From Zhihengliuella halotolerans (lineage in GTDB: Bacteria > Actinomycetota > Actinomycetes > Actinomycetales > Micrococcaceae): a stretch of DNA of 64,000 nucleotides. The translations under genes and the position numbers were made by a program. The stretch spans positions 930,001-994,000 of the forward strand of contig NZ_SHLA01000001.1 of NCBI RefSeq assembly GCF_004217565.1, read 5' to 3'. Position 1 is the stretch's first letter. Each line of letters starts with the position of its first letter. The notes below the pieces were generated by a model that worked only from the letters and a program-made list of their open reading frames with translations, did no database searches and was not told the DNA's origin. Below are positions 52,301 to 61,795 of the stretch, in pieces.

Positions 52301-52689
52301 AGCACGAGTACTCGTTGGAGACCGTCGTCGATGCGAGCGAGGGCGCCGAGATCGCCGCGGCCGTCATCGACGGCGTCGGCTTCATCGTGCTCGACACGCA
52401 CGTCAGCGCGGGGCTCGCCGCCGAGGGTGCTGCCCGCGACGTGATCCGCGTCATCCAGCAGGCGCGCAAGGACGCCGACTTGAACGTGTCCGACCGGATC
52501 CGCGCCGTCGTCACCGCCGACGCGGAGACGATCGCGGCCCTGCACCAGCACGCCGAACTGCTCAAGAGCGAGACTCTCGCCACGGGCCTGGTCCTGGAGA
52601 CGAACGACGACGGCTCGGCCCCGGCCGTGCAGGTCGAGACCGTCGCCCAGGCCGAGGCCGCCGACAAGGAAATGGGGCCGACCACATGA
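49387..52689 (+). CDS. ileS: Isoleucyl-tRNA synthetase (eukaryote-like type)
   Basis: The 1100-residue class Ia synthetase charges tRNA-Ile. It has HYGH in [17 protein letters not shown] and KMSKS in [11 protein letters not shown], with the editing domain between. HYGH and the length point to the eukaryote-like IleS branch, which is associated with mupirocin tolerance (family knowledge; not tested here). The ATG at 49387 is chosen because AGGAG lies ten bases upstream; the in-frame extension to 49258 lies within the T-box leader. The stop overlaps the folC start codon by four bases (ATGA). Confidence 0.95.
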   Translation: MSFYPKASTDPQGTTPASPRFPQIEERVLEYWREDGTFAASIDARDAGADGEGEFVFYDGPPFANGLPHYGHLLTGYVKDLVARYQTQRGSRVERRFGWDTHGLPAELEAMKQLGMTDKAQIESMGIDKFNDACRTSVMKYADEWQNYVTRQARWVDFENDYKTLNVEYMESVIWAFKQLHEKGLTYQGFRVLPYCWKDETPLSNHELRMDDDVYKDRQDQTVTVSFPLTGKKAESLGLAGVQALAWTTTPWTLPTNSALAVGPDIEYVVVPAGPAGVKASAATGSFLLAADLLGNHAKDLGYDDAAAAADAVTGTFRGTDLADISYEPLWDTFSDAEKWGTQNAWRLLVADYVTTTDGTGLVHQAPAYGEEDQAICEAAGIPVVLSVDSGARFLDVFAGGDLAEIVGVQAFDANKTITRVVKEAGRLVKQASYVHSYPHCWRCRTPLIYRAITSWYVEVTKIKDRMLELNQQINWIPENVKDGQFGKWLENARDWSISRNRYWGSPIPVWESDDPNYPRREVYGSLAEIEEAFGRLPRNHDGEVDLHRPFIDDLVRPNPDDPTGKSMMRRVEDVLDVWFDSGSMPYAQVHYPMENKEWFDSHHPADFIVEYIGQTRGWFYTMHILSTALFDRPAYKNVISHGIVLGSDGQKMSKSLQNYPDVNEVLDRDGSDAMRWFLMASPILRGGNLIVTEQGIRDGVRQVLLPLWNAWHFFSLYTNAAAGGAGYDAQLRFESSDPLDEYMLAATGDLVREAQSALDAYEISDACDVVRRYMDTLTNWYIRRSRQRFFAEDAQAFDVLYTCLETLTRVAAPLLPLATDEIWRGLTGGRSVHLTDYPDASVFPRQADLVARMDLTRRICSVGSSLRKGANLRVRLPLNKLTIVAAGAADLEGTYATIIADELNLRGVELKDTADTAASEYGISQKLVVNARAAGPRLGKGVQQAIKGSKSGDWSVGDDGVVTSGGLVLEEHEYSLETVVDASEGAEIAAAVIDGVGFIVLDTHVSAGLAAEGAARDVIRVIQQARKDADLNVSDRIRAVVTADAETIAALHQHAELLKSETLATGLVLETNDDGSAPAVQVETVAQAEAADKEMGPTT

Positions 52690-54056
52690 GCGCGACCGAA
52701 TACGACGGGTTCTCCGTCGAGAGCGTCTACGCCGAACTTCTCGGGAGGGCTCCCGAGAACAAGATGGAACCGCGCATGGAGCCGATGTTCCGGGCCATGG
52801 AGATCCTCGGCGAGCCCAACAAGGCCGCCCCGGTCATCCACCTCACGGGCACGAACGGCAAGACGTCCACCGCGCGCATCCTCGAATCGCTGCTGCTGGC
52901 ACACGACTTGAGGGTCGGGCGCTACACCAGCCCGCACCTGTCCAAGGTCACCGAGCGGATCAGCATCGACGGCGAGCCCGTCGACGACGAGACCTTCGTG
53001 CGGATCTGGGACGAGATCCGCCCGTATCTCGCGATCGTGGACGACGAGCTCGTGGCGCGCGGCGAGAACCGGCTGACCTACTTCGAGGCCGTGACGATCC
53101 TCGCGTTCGCGATCTTCGCCGACGCCCCGGTCGACGTCGTCGTCCTCGAGGTCGGCCTCGGCGGGATCACCGACGCGACCAACGTCGCCGACGGCCAGGT
53201 CTCCGTTGTTACGCCCATCTCGCTGGACCACACCGACCTGCTCGGCGACCGCGTCGAGGACATCGCGGCCGAGAAGGCCGGCATCATCAAGGCGGGCGGC
53301 TTCCTCGTCTCCGCGGCTCAGGAGCCCGGGGCCGCCCAGATACTGCTCGAGGCCGCCCGGGACAAGGGCGTCGAGTTCCGCTTCGAGGGTGTCGAGTTCG
53401 GCGTCGAGAAGCGGGAGATGGGCGTCGGCGGGCAACAGCTGACCATCCGCTCGCTCGCGGGCCGCTACGAGGAGCTGCTGCTGCCGCTGCACGGCGCGCA
53501 CCAGGCCCAGAACGCCGCGGTCGCGATCGCCGCGCTCGAGGCGTTCCTCGGCGGCGGTGAGAAGGAACTCGACGTGGAGACGCTGCGCGCGGGCCTCGAG
53601 AAGGTCACGAGTCCCGGCCGGCTCGAGGTGGTCCGCAGCTCGCCGACGATCGTCGTCGACGCAGCGCACAATCCCCACGGCGTGCGAGCGGCGGCCGAAG
53701 CCATCAAAGAGGTCTTCGGCTTCACCCGGCTGGTTCTGGTCGTCGGCATCCTCGCCGAGAAGGACGCGGAGGCGATGCTCGTCGAACTGCGCGAGGCCTA
53801 CGGCGACCTCGTCGAGGACGTCTGCCTGACCCAGTCCACCTCGCCCCGGGCGATTCCCGCCGGCGAATTGGGGCAGCTGGCCCTGACCGCCGGATTCGCC
53901 GACGAGGACCTGTACGCCACCGAGAAGCTCGACGACGCCCTGGAGTGGGCCGTCGGGCGGGCGGACGCGACGGAGGACTTCGGCGGAGGCGGGGTGCTCG
54001 TCACGGGCTCCATCACCCTCGTCGCCGAGGCACGCACACTGCTGGGAAAGAGCTAG
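52686..54056 (+). CDS. folC: Folylpolyglutamate synthase / dihydrofolate synthase
   Basis: It adds glutamate to dihydropteroate and to folates. The 456-residue Mur-ligase-fold protein has the P-loop [12 protein letters not shown] near residue 56, SPHL, the omega-loop region [12 protein letters not shown] and the C-terminal [10 protein letters not shown]. The ATG overlaps ileS by four bases, so folC depends at least in part on the T-box-controlled transcript. The DUF4233 gene follows 10 bp downstream. Confidence 0.94.
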   Translation: MSATEYDGFSVESVYAELLGRAPENKMEPRMEPMFRAMEILGEPNKAAPVIHLTGTNGKTSTARILESLLLAHDLRVGRYTSPHLSKVTERISIDGEPVDDETFVRIWDEIRPYLAIVDDELVARGENRLTYFEAVTILAFAIFADAPVDVVVLEVGLGGITDATNVADGQVSVVTPISLDHTDLLGDRVEDIAAEKAGIIKAGGFLVSAAQEPGAAQILLEAARDKGVEFRFEGVEFGVEKREMGVGGQQLTIRSLAGRYEELLLPLHGAHQAQNAAVAIAALEAFLGGGEKELDVETLRAGLEKVTSPGRLEVVRSSPTIVVDAAHNPHGVRAAAEAIKEVFGFTRLVLVVGILAEKDAEAMLVELREAYGDLVEDVCLTQSTSPRAIPAGELGQLALTAGFADEDLYATEKLDDALEWAVGRADATEDFGGGGVLVTGSITLVAEARTLLGKS

Positions 54057-54066
54057 GAATCAACCG

Positions 54067-54504
54067 ATGGCACGAATGACCAAGGCCCAGCGCGAGTGGC
54101 GCCCGGGCATGAAGAAGAAACGGCGCTCGATCAGGGTCATGTTCGCCTCGACGGTGCTCACCCTCGAAGCGTTCGTGTTCCTGTTCGCGACGATGTCGCT
54201 CGCGGGCCTGCGCGGGGACGAGCTGGGCAACACGCTCGTCTGGAGCGTCGGGCTCGCGTTGGCCGTCGTCAGCATCCTCACGTGCGCGCTCCTGCGCAAG
54301 CCGTTCGGCTACTGGATCGGCTGGACGCTGCAGCTGGTCCTCATTGCGGCAGGCTTCCTGGACTACTTCCTGTTCGTCATCGGCGCGCTGTTCGCCGTGG
54401 CGTGGTGGTACGCGGTCACCAAGGGCGCGCAGATGGACGCGGAGAACCTCGAGCGCGACGCCGCCCAAGAGGCCTGGGAGGCCGAGCACGGCGACGCGGC
54501 CTGA
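54067..54504 (+). CDS. DUF4233 family membrane protein
   Basis: The 145-residue protein has four predicted membrane helices (about residues 26-46, 57-75, 82-97 and 98-118) after a basic N-terminus rich in Lys and Arg, and ends in an acidic tail (DAAQEAWEAEHGDAA). It belongs to a family of actinobacterial proteins that sits next to folC (Rv2446c in M. tuberculosis). Function is unknown. The ATG at 54067 lies ten bases after folC, with a weak Shine-Dalgarno (TAGGAA), so it is coupled to folC. Confidence 0.85.
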   Translation: MARMTKAQREWRPGMKKKRRSIRVMFASTVLTLEAFVFLFATMSLAGLRGDELGNTLVWSVGLALAVVSILTCALLRKPFGYWIGWTLQLVLIAAGFLDYFLFVIGALFAVAWWYAVTKGAQMDAENLERDAAQEAWEAEHGDAA

Positions 54505-54556
54505 GTAGAACCGCATAGACTTCCAACAGAACATCCCCAACCCCGAAGGGAAACAC

Positions 54557-54973
54557 ATGACGACCGAACGCACCCTCGTTCTGGTGAAGCCGGATGGCGT
54601 CGAGCGCCAGCTGACCGGCGCGATCCTCGCCCGCATCGAAGCCAAGGGCTACCGGATCGTGGACCTCAAGCAGGTCGACGCGACCCGCGAGCTGCTCGAG
54701 CAGCACTACGAGGAGCACGTCGGCAAGCCGTTCTACGAGCCGCTCGTCGAGTTCATGCTCTCGGGCCCGTCGGTCGCCGTCGTCCTCGAGGGCAATCGCG
54801 TCATCGAGGGCTTCCGTTCGCTGGCGGGCACCACCGATCCGACGACGGCCGCCCCCGGCACCATCCGCGGCGACTTCGGCCGCGACTGGGGCGAGAAGGT
54901 CCAGAAGAACCTCGTGCACGGCTCGGATTCGGTCGCCTCGGCCGAACGCGAAATCGGCATCTGGTTCGCCTGA
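54557..54973 (+). CDS. ndk: Nucleoside diphosphate kinase
   Basis: It transfers phosphate between nucleoside di- and triphosphates through a phosphohistidine. The 138-residue protein begins with the TLVLVKPDGVERQ block and carries the catalytic histidine in NLVHGSDS near the C-terminus. A TAGACT hexamer about 40 bases before the ATG is a likely -10, with GAAGGG near the start. The gene may therefore be transcribed separately from folC as well. It ends at a strong terminator. Confidence 0.96.
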   Translation: MTTERTLVLVKPDGVERQLTGAILARIEAKGYRIVDLKQVDATRELLEQHYEEHVGKPFYEPLVEFMLSGPSVAVVLEGNRVIEGFRSLAGTTDPTTAAPGTIRGDFGRDWGEKVQKNLVHGSDSVASAEREIGIWFA

Positions 54974-54993
54974 TCCAGCTTCAGCGCCAGTAG

Positions 54994-55036
54994 AAAGGAC
55001 GACGTCGGCACGCTGCGTGCCGACGTCGTCCTTTTC
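54994..55036. terminator. Terminator between ndk and the VKOR gene
   Basis: A 19-bp perfect stem (54994-55012 with 55016-55034) with a three-base loop is followed by a T-run on the plus strand (CTTTTC), so it fits the end of ndk well. Confidence 0.88.
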
Positions 55037-55049
55037 TCTACCCGGGGGC

Positions 55050-55661
55050 TCAGGAGCCGAAGAACACTCCGGAGAACGAGACGAGCACGGAGGCGGCGGC
55101 GAGCAGGAGCAGCCCGGCGGCGGCGACCCAGGCCCACTCGGCCACCGCGCGTCGCACGCGTTCGGAGGCGCCGAAGACGCCGGCGACGATATTCCGGGAC
55201 GTCGTGAAGACGAACATCGGGATCATCATCGCCCAGACGACCATGCAGTACAGGCAGAGCACGTGGATCGAGTAGAGGGCCTGCGACCAGAGCCAGACGA
55301 TGAACACGAAGGCGAAGCTCACGCCGATCTGCGTGGCGACCCAGTACCAGCGCGGGAAGCGCGCGCCCGCGATCAGCGACGCGCCGATGGTTGCCACGAC
55401 GGCGAAGCCGACGATGCCCAGGAGCGGGTTCGGGAAGCCGAAGAGTGCGGCCTGCCACTCCTGCATGACGGCGCCGCACGAGACCCAGGGGTTGATGTCG
55501 CAGCTCGTGACGTGGCCGGGGTTCTTGTACAGTTCGAGCCGCTCGAGGACGAGGACGAACGACGCGATCCACGCGACGGCCGCCGTGGCGACGAGGAACC
55601 AGCCGAATCGTTTTTCGGTCGGGGAGGGGCGCGTTTGAGGCGCCTGCACGGTGTCTGACAT
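55050..55661 (-). CDS. Vitamin K epoxide reductase (VKOR) family protein
   Basis: The 203-residue membrane protein has about five helices, the loop cysteine pair Cys54 and Cys62 (SCDINPWVSC) and the CXXC site Cys136-Leu-Tyr-Cys139. VKOR homologues in actinobacteria reoxidise the periplasmic disulfide-forming DsbA partner with quinone. No DsbA partner is fused or adjacent. A TAGACT hexamer ends six bases before the ATG (minus strand 68-73 positions after 55600), which with the lack of a ribosome binding site suggests a leaderless mRNA. It is divergent from rne. Confidence 0.9.
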   Translation of the reverse strand: MSDTVQAPQTRPSPTEKRFGWFLVATAAVAWIASFVLVLERLELYKNPGHVTSCDINPWVSCGAVMQEWQAALFGFPNPLLGIVGFAVVATIGASLIAGARFPRWYWVATQIGVSFAFVFIVWLWSQALYSIHVLCLYCMVVWAMMIPMFVFTTSRNIVAGVFGASERVRRAVAEWAWVAAAGLLLLAAASVLVSFSGVFFGS

Positions 55662-56065
55662 GTCTTCAGTCTAGGTTCAACGACGGCCGCGAGGCCGCCG
55701 GAGAGCCTGTGAGGATTCTGTGGTGTGAGACAATGGCCTTGGTTGGCCGCGGATCCACAGTCCACGGCAGACCCAGCGACAGGCTTCCAGGCCCGTAGGG
55801 CGATGTTTCGATACGACGGTGAACGATACGACCGTCGACACGAATTCCGCCACCGGTCGCCGCAACAGAAAGCGGCATGCCAGGAAAAGCGCCGCTGGTC
55901 CGTCCATGAAGGACGCGCACGGAGCACGATCGGGCGCATTCGGACGGATAGCTACTGACTTCCGGTCCGTGGCCGCTCCGGTGATTTGCCGGCGGCCCGC
56001 GCGACCGAACCGAGCGCCCGGCGGCGTCGCTGTGGAGGAACCGTCGGTTAGGAGATTTGAGTTTG
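55662..56065 (+). promoter_or_regulatory. rne promoter and long 5' leader
   Basis: About 400 bases precede rne with no clear gene. A direct repeat CGATACGAC (55809-55817 and 55824-55832) and a 7-bp inverted repeat, CGACGGT (55814-55820) with ACCGTCG (55831-55837), overlap each other. RNase E autoregulates through its leader in E. coli; something similar could apply here. The promoter is not certain. Confidence 0.4.
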
Positions 56066-59000
56066 ATGGACGACACCACAGAAGCAACAGCACAGGACGC
56101 GCCTGAGAACGTGTCCGACGTCGAGGCCGCACCGAAGAAGCGCGCCCGACGCCCCCGTAAGACGGTCGCTCAGAAGGCAGCCGAGGCCGCGGAGCTCGAG
56201 GCTGCTGCGGAGACCGGTGCCGCCGACGCGCCCGTCGCCGAGGCTGCGGCGGAGCCCGCAGAGCAGGCCGAGAAGAAGGCGCCCGCCAAGCGCGCCCCGC
56301 GCAAGTCGCGCGCCAAGAAGGCCGTGGAGCCCGAGGCCGAGACCGAGCAGGATGGCGCCGAACAGGCGGCCGCCGGCGACGCTGCTGAAGAGCCCGCCGG
56401 GGAGGCCGCACCCGCGAAGAAGGCGCCCGCGAAGCGCGCCCCGCGGAAGACGCGCCCCAAGAAGACCGTCGAGGCCCCGGCCGCCGAGGCCGAGCCGACG
56501 GCCCCCGCAGAAACGCCGGCCGAGCCTGAGGTCGAAAACGCACCGGAGCCGGCGGCAGCTCAGGATGAGTCCTCCGAGGCCGACGTGGCCGGAGACCCGT
56601 TCACCGTCCCGCCGTCGCCGACGTCCGTGCTCTTCCACGCGCCCGACTTCGCCGCCGTGCCCGCGGCCGAGGACGACGCCGCGGATCTCGATTCCGATGA
56701 CGAGCAGGATGCCGAGTCCGGCGACGCCGGCCGCGGCCGCCGCTCGCGCCGCCGTCGCAAGGGCGGAACGGATGAGAAGGACGAGGCGGAGAACACGCAG
56801 GAGGCCGCGGAGGAGGACGGCGTCTCGTCGCGCCGCCGTCGCCGTCGCCGTCGCGGGGACGCCGATCTCGAGCTGACCGGCGGTTCGGACGAGGACCCGC
56901 CCGGCACCGTCACCCGGGTGCGCGGCCCGCGGACGAGCGAGCCCCAGCCCAGCAACAAGGTCACGAGCGTCAAGGGGTCGACGCGGCTCGAGGCCAAGCG
57001 CCAGCGCCGCCGCGAGTCCCGCGACTCGGGCCGTCGCCGCCAGGTGATCACCGAGGCCGAGTTCCTCGCCCGCCGCGAGTCGGTCGACCGCAAGATGGTC
57101 GTCCGCCACGCCGACGACCGCATCCAGATCGGCGTCCTCGAGGACGGCGTGCTCGCCGAGCACTTCGTCTCCAAGACGCAGCAGGACTCGCTGATCGGCA
57201 ACGTGTACGTCGGCAAAGTCCAGAACGTGCTGCCGTCGATGGAGGCCGCCTTCATCGACATCGGCCGGGGCCGCAACGCCGTCCTGTACGCGGGTGAGGT
57301 CAACTGGGACGCCGCCAACCTCGACGGGTCCCCGCGCCGCATCGAGAACGCGCTGAAGTCGGGCGCGTCCGTCGTCGTGCAGGTCACCAAGGACCCCGTC
57401 GGGCACAAGGGCGCTCGGCTCACAGGCCAGATCTCGCTGCCGGGCCGCTACCTCGTGTACGTGCCGGGCGGTTCGATGACCGGCATCTCCCGCAAGCTGC
57501 CCGACGTGGAGCGCAACCGGCTCAAGAAGATCCTCAAGGACCACCTGCCGGAGAACGCCGGCGTGATCGTCCGCACCGCCGCCGAGGGGGCGAGCGAGGA
57601 GGAGCTGATGCACGACATCAACCGCCTGCGCGCCCAGTGGGAGGAGATCGAGCGGAAGTCCTCGTCGAACAAGACGACCCCGCCTGAACTGCTCTACTCG
57701 GAGCCGGACCTGACCATCAAGGTCGTGCGTGACGTCTTCAACGAGGACTTCTCGAAGCTCGTCGTTTCCGGCGAGGAGGCGTGGGACACGATCGAGGCCT
57801 ACGTGACATACGTGGCGCCCGATCTGCTCGAGCGCCTCCAGAAGTGGGAGGACGAGGAGGACATCTTCAGCGCGCACCGGATCGACGAGCAGATCTACAA
57901 GGCCCTCGACCGCAAGGTCTTCCTGCCCTCGGGCGGATCCCTCGTGATCGACCGGACCGAGGCCATGACGGTCGTCGACGTCAACACCGGCAAGTTCACG
58001 GGCTCGGGCGGCAACCTCGAGGAGACCGTCACCAAGAACAACCTCGAGGCCGCCGAAGAGATCGTCCGCCAGCTGCGGCTGCGCGACATCGGCGGGATCA
58101 TCGTCATCGACTTCATCGACATGGTCCTCGAGTCCAACAGGGACCTCGTGCTGCGGCGCCTCGTCGAATGCCTCGGCCGGGACCGGACCAAGCACCAGGT
58201 CGCCGAGGTCACCTCGCTGGGCCTCGTGCAGATGACACGCAAGCGCATGGGCACCGGGCTGCTCGAGGTCTTCAGCGAGGACTGCGAGGCCTGCGCCGGC
58301 CGCGGCGTGATCACGCACGACGAGCCTGTCGATCACCGCCGGGCCCCGAGCGTCAGCAGCGAGCCGACCGGCGACCGCTCGAGCCGCCGTCGTCGCAAGG
58401 GCGGCGAGGGCAAGAGCCAGGACACCGGGAAGAAGAAGTCGAGTGGCAGCGACGCCACCCCGACTGACGAGGAGCGCGAGGCCAAGGCCAACGCGGCCCG
58501 CGAGGCGCTCGCGAACATCGCCGCCGCCGCCCACGCCGCCCACGAGCACGAGGGGGAGGTCGAAACGAAGCCCGAGCCGCAGGAACCGGAGGTCGCGGTC
58601 GAGGAGACCCCCACACCGGCCGCCGAGGCGGCAGATGGCGACGGCGAGCCCGTCGTCGAGATCGGCGGCGAGAAGGTCAAGCTCCCACGCTCGCGCCGCG
58701 GACGCCGCAAGGCGACCGCACCGGCGCAGAGTCCCGAGCTGACGCTCGAGAGCCTGACTGCGGCTTTCGGGGCGCCGGACCCCGCTGCCGAGCCCGCACG
58801 GGCCGAGCAGCCGGCCGCCGAGCAAAAGTCGGTGCCAGCCCGAGTCGAGCCCGTGGCCGAACCAGCAGTGGCGCCGGCCGAGGCAGTGGTGTCCACCGAG
58901 GAGCCGGCCGCGCCGGCTCCGACGACCACACGCCGCCGCGGCCGCGGCTCCCGTGTGGCCACGAGCGCCCAGGGGTCGGGCCAGACCCCGATCGAGCGTG

Positions 59001-59125
59001 GCGAAGGCCCTGCGGCCGAGGGAACGGCGCATACGGTCGGTGCTTCACCGATCGGGCGCGACGTTTCGGAGGCTGGCTCGGAACCCAAAATTTTTGGCGT
59101 GGGCGTGCCCGCGTCGGAACTCTAA
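56066..59125 (+). CDS. rne: Ribonuclease E/G
   Basis: This endoribonuclease has 1019 residues and is the core of RNA decay and rRNA processing. The first 330 residues are disordered and charged, with two copies of a KKAPAKRAPRK element and Arg-rich tracts. Then come the S1 domain (NVYVGKVQNVLPSMEAAF, near residue 380), the catalytic aspartates in VVDVNTGKF (near 637) and DFIDM (near 681), and the zinc-link CEACAGRG (near 738). The C-terminal part is another disordered Ala/Glu/Pro-rich arm. The catalytic core in mid-protein is typical of actinobacterial RNase E. The ATG at 56066 has AGGAGA ten bases upstream. Confidence 0.93.
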   Translation: MDDTTEATAQDAPENVSDVEAAPKKRARRPRKTVAQKAAEAAELEAAAETGAADAPVAEAAAEPAEQAEKKAPAKRAPRKSRAKKAVEPEAETEQDGAEQAAAGDAAEEPAGEAAPAKKAPAKRAPRKTRPKKTVEAPAAEAEPTAPAETPAEPEVENAPEPAAAQDESSEADVAGDPFTVPPSPTSVLFHAPDFAAVPAAEDDAADLDSDDEQDAESGDAGRGRRSRRRRKGGTDEKDEAENTQEAAEEDGVSSRRRRRRRRGDADLELTGGSDEDPPGTVTRVRGPRTSEPQPSNKVTSVKGSTRLEAKRQRRRESRDSGRRRQVITEAEFLARRESVDRKMVVRHADDRIQIGVLEDGVLAEHFVSKTQQDSLIGNVYVGKVQNVLPSMEAAFIDIGRGRNAVLYAGEVNWDAANLDGSPRRIENALKSGASVVVQVTKDPVGHKGARLTGQISLPGRYLVYVPGGSMTGISRKLPDVERNRLKKILKDHLPENAGVIVRTAAEGASEEELMHDINRLRAQWEEIERKSSSNKTTPPELLYSEPDLTIKVVRDVFNEDFSKLVVSGEEAWDTIEAYVTYVAPDLLERLQKWEDEEDIFSAHRIDEQIYKALDRKVFLPSGGSLVIDRTEAMTVVDVNTGKFTGSGGNLEETVTKNNLEAAEEIVRQLRLRDIGGIIVIDFIDMVLESNRDLVLRRLVECLGRDRTKHQVAEVTSLGLVQMTRKRMGTGLLEVFSEDCEACAGRGVITHDEPVDHRRAPSVSSEPTGDRSSRRRRKGGEGKSQDTGKKKSSGSDATPTDEEREAKANAAREALANIAAAAHAAHEHEGEVETKPEPQEPEVAVEETPTPAAEAADGDGEPVVEIGGEKVKLPRSRRGRRKATAPAQSPELTLESLTAAFGAPDPAAEPARAEQPAAEQKSVPARVEPVAEPAVAPAEAVVSTEEPAAPAPTTTRRRGRGSRVATSAQGSGQTPIERGEGPAAEGTAHTVGASPIGRDVSEAGSEPKIFGVGVPASEL

Positions 59126-59410
59126 AGAGGCGAAGCTGCTGGACAAGCTAGGCGGACCATGGGGCGCGGAACTGGAAACTTCGCTGCTCGCAGGTCTTGA
59201 CGACTCGCCGGAGGCCGTTGTATTTGCCCCCGGAGGTCGAACTAGCGTAGTCTAGTTCTTCGGTGCGAACGCCGCTCATCGGATCCTTTTCCAATCGGCG
59301 TGACTGCACGGCGCAAACCCTGGAACTTACCGGGGCCACATCGTGGCTCTGTCTGGGGCACCTCTGCGCAGTAATGAGATTTCAGAACGTCGAGAGAAGT
59401 GAGTACCAAA
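59126..59410 (+). promoter_or_regulatory. rplU-rpmA promoter and leader
   Basis: TTGCCC (59224-59229) and TAGTCT (59248-59253) are spaced by 18 bases, giving a start near 59260 and a leader of about 150 bases. A 7-bp hairpin (GGGCCAC-ATC-GTGGCTC, one wobble) lies near 59333. Leaders of L21 operons can bind a ribosomal protein for autoregulation in other bacteria, but nothing here proves it. Confidence 0.45.
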
Positions 59411-59719
59411 GTGGTGTACGCAATTGTCCGCGCTGGCGGCCACCAGGAGAAGGTCTCTGTTGGAGACTTCGTTACCCTTGACCGCGTTCCCGTAGCTGCC
59501 GGCGGCACCATTGAGCTCCCCGCCCTGCTGCTGGTCGACGGTGACAAGGTGACTTCTGCTGCGAACGAACTGGCTAAGATCAAGGTGACGGCTGAGGTCG
59601 TCGAGTCCTTCCGTGGCTCCAAGATCGTGATCCAGAAGTTCAAGAACAAGACCGGTTACAAGAAGCGCCAGGGCTTCCGCTCTGCTCTGACCAAGGTCAA
59701 GGTCCTTTCGATCGCCTGA
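59411..59719 (+). CDS. rplU: 50S ribosomal protein L21
   Basis: This protein is part of the large ribosomal subunit and binds 23S rRNA. The 102-residue sequence starts [18 protein letters not shown] after the initiator GTG and includes [15 protein letters not shown] at the C-terminal rRNA-binding end. I choose the GTG at 59411, which gives the conserved [10 protein letters not shown] start; a GTG at 59399 would add four residues and a weak ribosome binding site makes the choice uncertain. It is followed by rpmA, the usual pair. Confidence 0.94.
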   Translation: MVYAIVRAGGHQEKVSVGDFVTLDRVPVAAGGTIELPALLLVDGDKVTSAANELAKIKVTAEVVESFRGSKIVIQKFKNKTGYKKRQGFRSALTKVKVLSIA

Positions 59720-59767
59720 GGCGACGAAGAGACCAGTAACCCCCTGATCTGAAGGTAGGCATAATCA

Positions 59768-60022
59768 ATGGCACATAAGAAGGGCGCTAGCTCTACTCGC
59801 AACGGCCGCGACTCGAACGCACAGTACCTGGGCGTCAAGCGCTTCGGTGGCCAGGTCGTTTCCGCTGGCGAGATTCTGGTTCGTCAGCGTGGAACGCACT
59901 TCCACCCGGGCGCCAATGTCGGTCGCGGTGGCGACGACACCCTGTTCGCCCTGGCCGCCGGCTCCGTCGAGTTCGGTACTCGTCGCGGCCGCCGCGTGGT
60001 GAACATCGTCTCCGTTGACTAA
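59768..60022 (+). CDS. rpmA: 50S ribosomal protein L27
   Basis: L27 lies at the peptidyl transferase centre; its N-terminal tail reaches the active site. The 84-residue sequence begins [17 protein letters not shown], with no cleavable extension of the firmicute type, and has [24 protein letters not shown] and RGRRVVNIV. It lies 48 bp after rplU and is co-transcribed with it. A terminator separates it from obgE. Confidence 0.97.
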   Translation: MAHKKGASSTRNGRDSNAQYLGVKRFGGQVVSAGEILVRQRGTHFHPGANVGRGGDDTLFALAAGSVEFGTRRGRRVVNIVSVD

Positions 60023-60063
60023 TTAGGTCTCGGCTGACGGTTTCGTCAACAAAGAATTATCTA

Positions 60064-60118
60064 GACTGGAGGGTGGGCCTGCGGGCCCACCCTCCAGTCG
60101 TCTATCCGGTGTTTTTCT
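60064..60118 (+). terminator. Terminator after rpmA
   Basis: A 16-bp perfect stem (60064-60079 with 60084-60099) with a four-base loop is followed after a short gap by GTGTTTTTC. A TAGACT element overlaps its left arm and could be an obgE promoter. Confidence 0.8.
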
Positions 60119-60223
60119 CGCCGGCGGTGGTTTACCGTCGGAAGAGGGAACGACGACGCGAAGTCGTCGAACGTCTTATCCGCACCCGAGCAGTGGGTGC
60201 AGCAATCGTGAGGAGTCCAATTC

Positions 60224-61795
60224 GTGGCAGCGTTCATTGATCGCGTAGTCCTGCATGTGTCCGGAGGCACGGGCGGGCACGGCTGCGTCTCCGTCCATCG
60301 TGAGAAGTTCAAGCCCCTCGGCGGGCCCGATGGCGGCAACGGCGGCAACGGCGGAGACGTTGTCCTGCGTGTGGACAACCAGACCACCACGCTGCTCGAC
60401 TATCACCACTTGCCGCACCGCAACGCCAGCAATGGCGAGGGCGGCAAGGGCGACAACCGTCCGGGCCGCCACGGCGAGACCCTGATCCTCTCGGTTCCGG
60501 AGGGCACGGTCGTCAAGGATCGCGAAGGCAACATCCTGGCCGACCTGGTCGGCGAGGGTTCGGAGTACACCGCGGCCGCCGGCGGCCAGGGCGGGCTCGG
60601 CAATGCCGCTCTGGCCTCGCGCAAGCGCAAGGCCCCGGGCTTCGCGCTGCTCGGCATCCCCGGCGACGAGCGCGACATCGTGCTCGAGCTCAAGACGGTC
60701 GCCGATATCGCCCTCGTGGGCTACCCCTCGGCCGGCAAGTCGAGCCTGATCGCCGCGATCTCGGCGGCCCGGCCCAAGATCGCCGACTACCCGTTCACCA
60801 CTCTGGTCCCCAATCTCGGCGTCGTGGAGGCGGGGGAGACCCGCTTCACCGTGGCCGATGTGCCCGGGCTGATCCCGGGCGCCAGCCAGGGCAAGGGGCT
60901 CGGCCACGAGTTCCTGCGCCACGTCGAGCGCTGCGCGGCACTCGTGCACGTGCTCGACTGCGGCGCGCTGGAATCGGACCGCGACCCGGTCTCCGATCTC
61001 GACATCATCGAGGCGGAACTCGAGCAGTACGAGGTCGACTCGTCGTTTGCCGGTTCCGACGGCCAGCTGATCCCGCTCAACGAGCGCCCGAAGCTCATCG
61101 CACTGAACAAGGTGGACATGCCGGACGGCCAGGACATGGCCGACTTTGTTCGCCCTGAGCTGGAAAAGCGGGGCTATCGGGTCTTCGAAATCTCGGCATT
61201 GTCGCGTACCGGCCTCCGTGAGCTTTCGTTCGCCATGGCCGAATTGGTCGCGGAAGCACGGGCCAGGATCGATGCCGCGCCTCCCGTTGTCGAGGCTCCG
61301 GTTATCAAACCCCGAGCCGTCAATCAACGTGCGTTCACAATTCGGCGTGAAGAGCGGAATCTCGAGCCGCTCTTCCGTATCATCGGAGAGAAGCCGGTTC
61401 GCTGGGTCAAGCAGACGGATTTCCGGAACGACGAGGCAGTGGGCTACCTGGCCGACCGTCTCGCCAAGCTTGGCATCGAGGATGAACTGTTCAGGGTGGG
61501 TGCTCAGCCGGGTGACGCCGTCGTGATCGGAGACGAGAGCGACAGTGTGATCTTCGACTGGGAGCCGACCATGAGCGCCGGTGCCGAGCTCTTGGGTTCG
61601 CGCCGAGGTCACGACGTGCGGTTGGAGGAAACCGACCGCCCGACGCGTCAGCAGAAGCGCGAGGACCACCAGTCCCGCAAGGAGGCCAAGCAGGCCGCCC
61701 GCGATGAACTGGAGGCCGAGCGGAAAGCTGGGATCTGGACGGAATCGGTCAACTACAAGATGCCCGGCCCTGAAGGAGACAGCGACAAGGGATGA
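60224..61795 (+). CDS. obgE: GTPase ObgE/CgtA
   Basis: Obg binds the 50S subunit and couples ribosome assembly to the stringent response. The 523-residue protein has the glycine-rich N-terminal Obg fold ([15 protein letters not shown]), a central G domain with GYPSAGKSS (G1), DVPGLIPGA (G3) and NKVDMPD (G4), and a C-terminal OCT domain. A basic tail ([20 protein letters not shown]) ends it. The GTG at 60224 has AGGAG eight bases upstream. proB overlaps its stop by four bases. Confidence 0.96.
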   Translation: MAAFIDRVVLHVSGGTGGHGCVSVHREKFKPLGGPDGGNGGNGGDVVLRVDNQTTTLLDYHHLPHRNASNGEGGKGDNRPGRHGETLILSVPEGTVVKDREGNILADLVGEGSEYTAAAGGQGGLGNAALASRKRKAPGFALLGIPGDERDIVLELKTVADIALVGYPSAGKSSLIAAISAARPKIADYPFTTLVPNLGVVEAGETRFTVADVPGLIPGASQGKGLGHEFLRHVERCAALVHVLDCGALESDRDPVSDLDIIEAELEQYEVDSSFAGSDGQLIPLNERPKLIALNKVDMPDGQDMADFVRPELEKRGYRVFEISALSRTGLRELSFAMAELVAEARARIDAAPPVVEAPVIKPRAVNQRAFTIRREERNLEPLFRIIGEKPVRWVKQTDFRNDEAVGYLADRLAKLGIEDELFRVGAQPGDAVVIGDESDSVIFDWEPTMSAGAELLGSRRGHDVRLEETDRPTRQQKREDHQSRKEAKQAARDELEAERKAGIWTESVNYKMPGPEGDSDKG

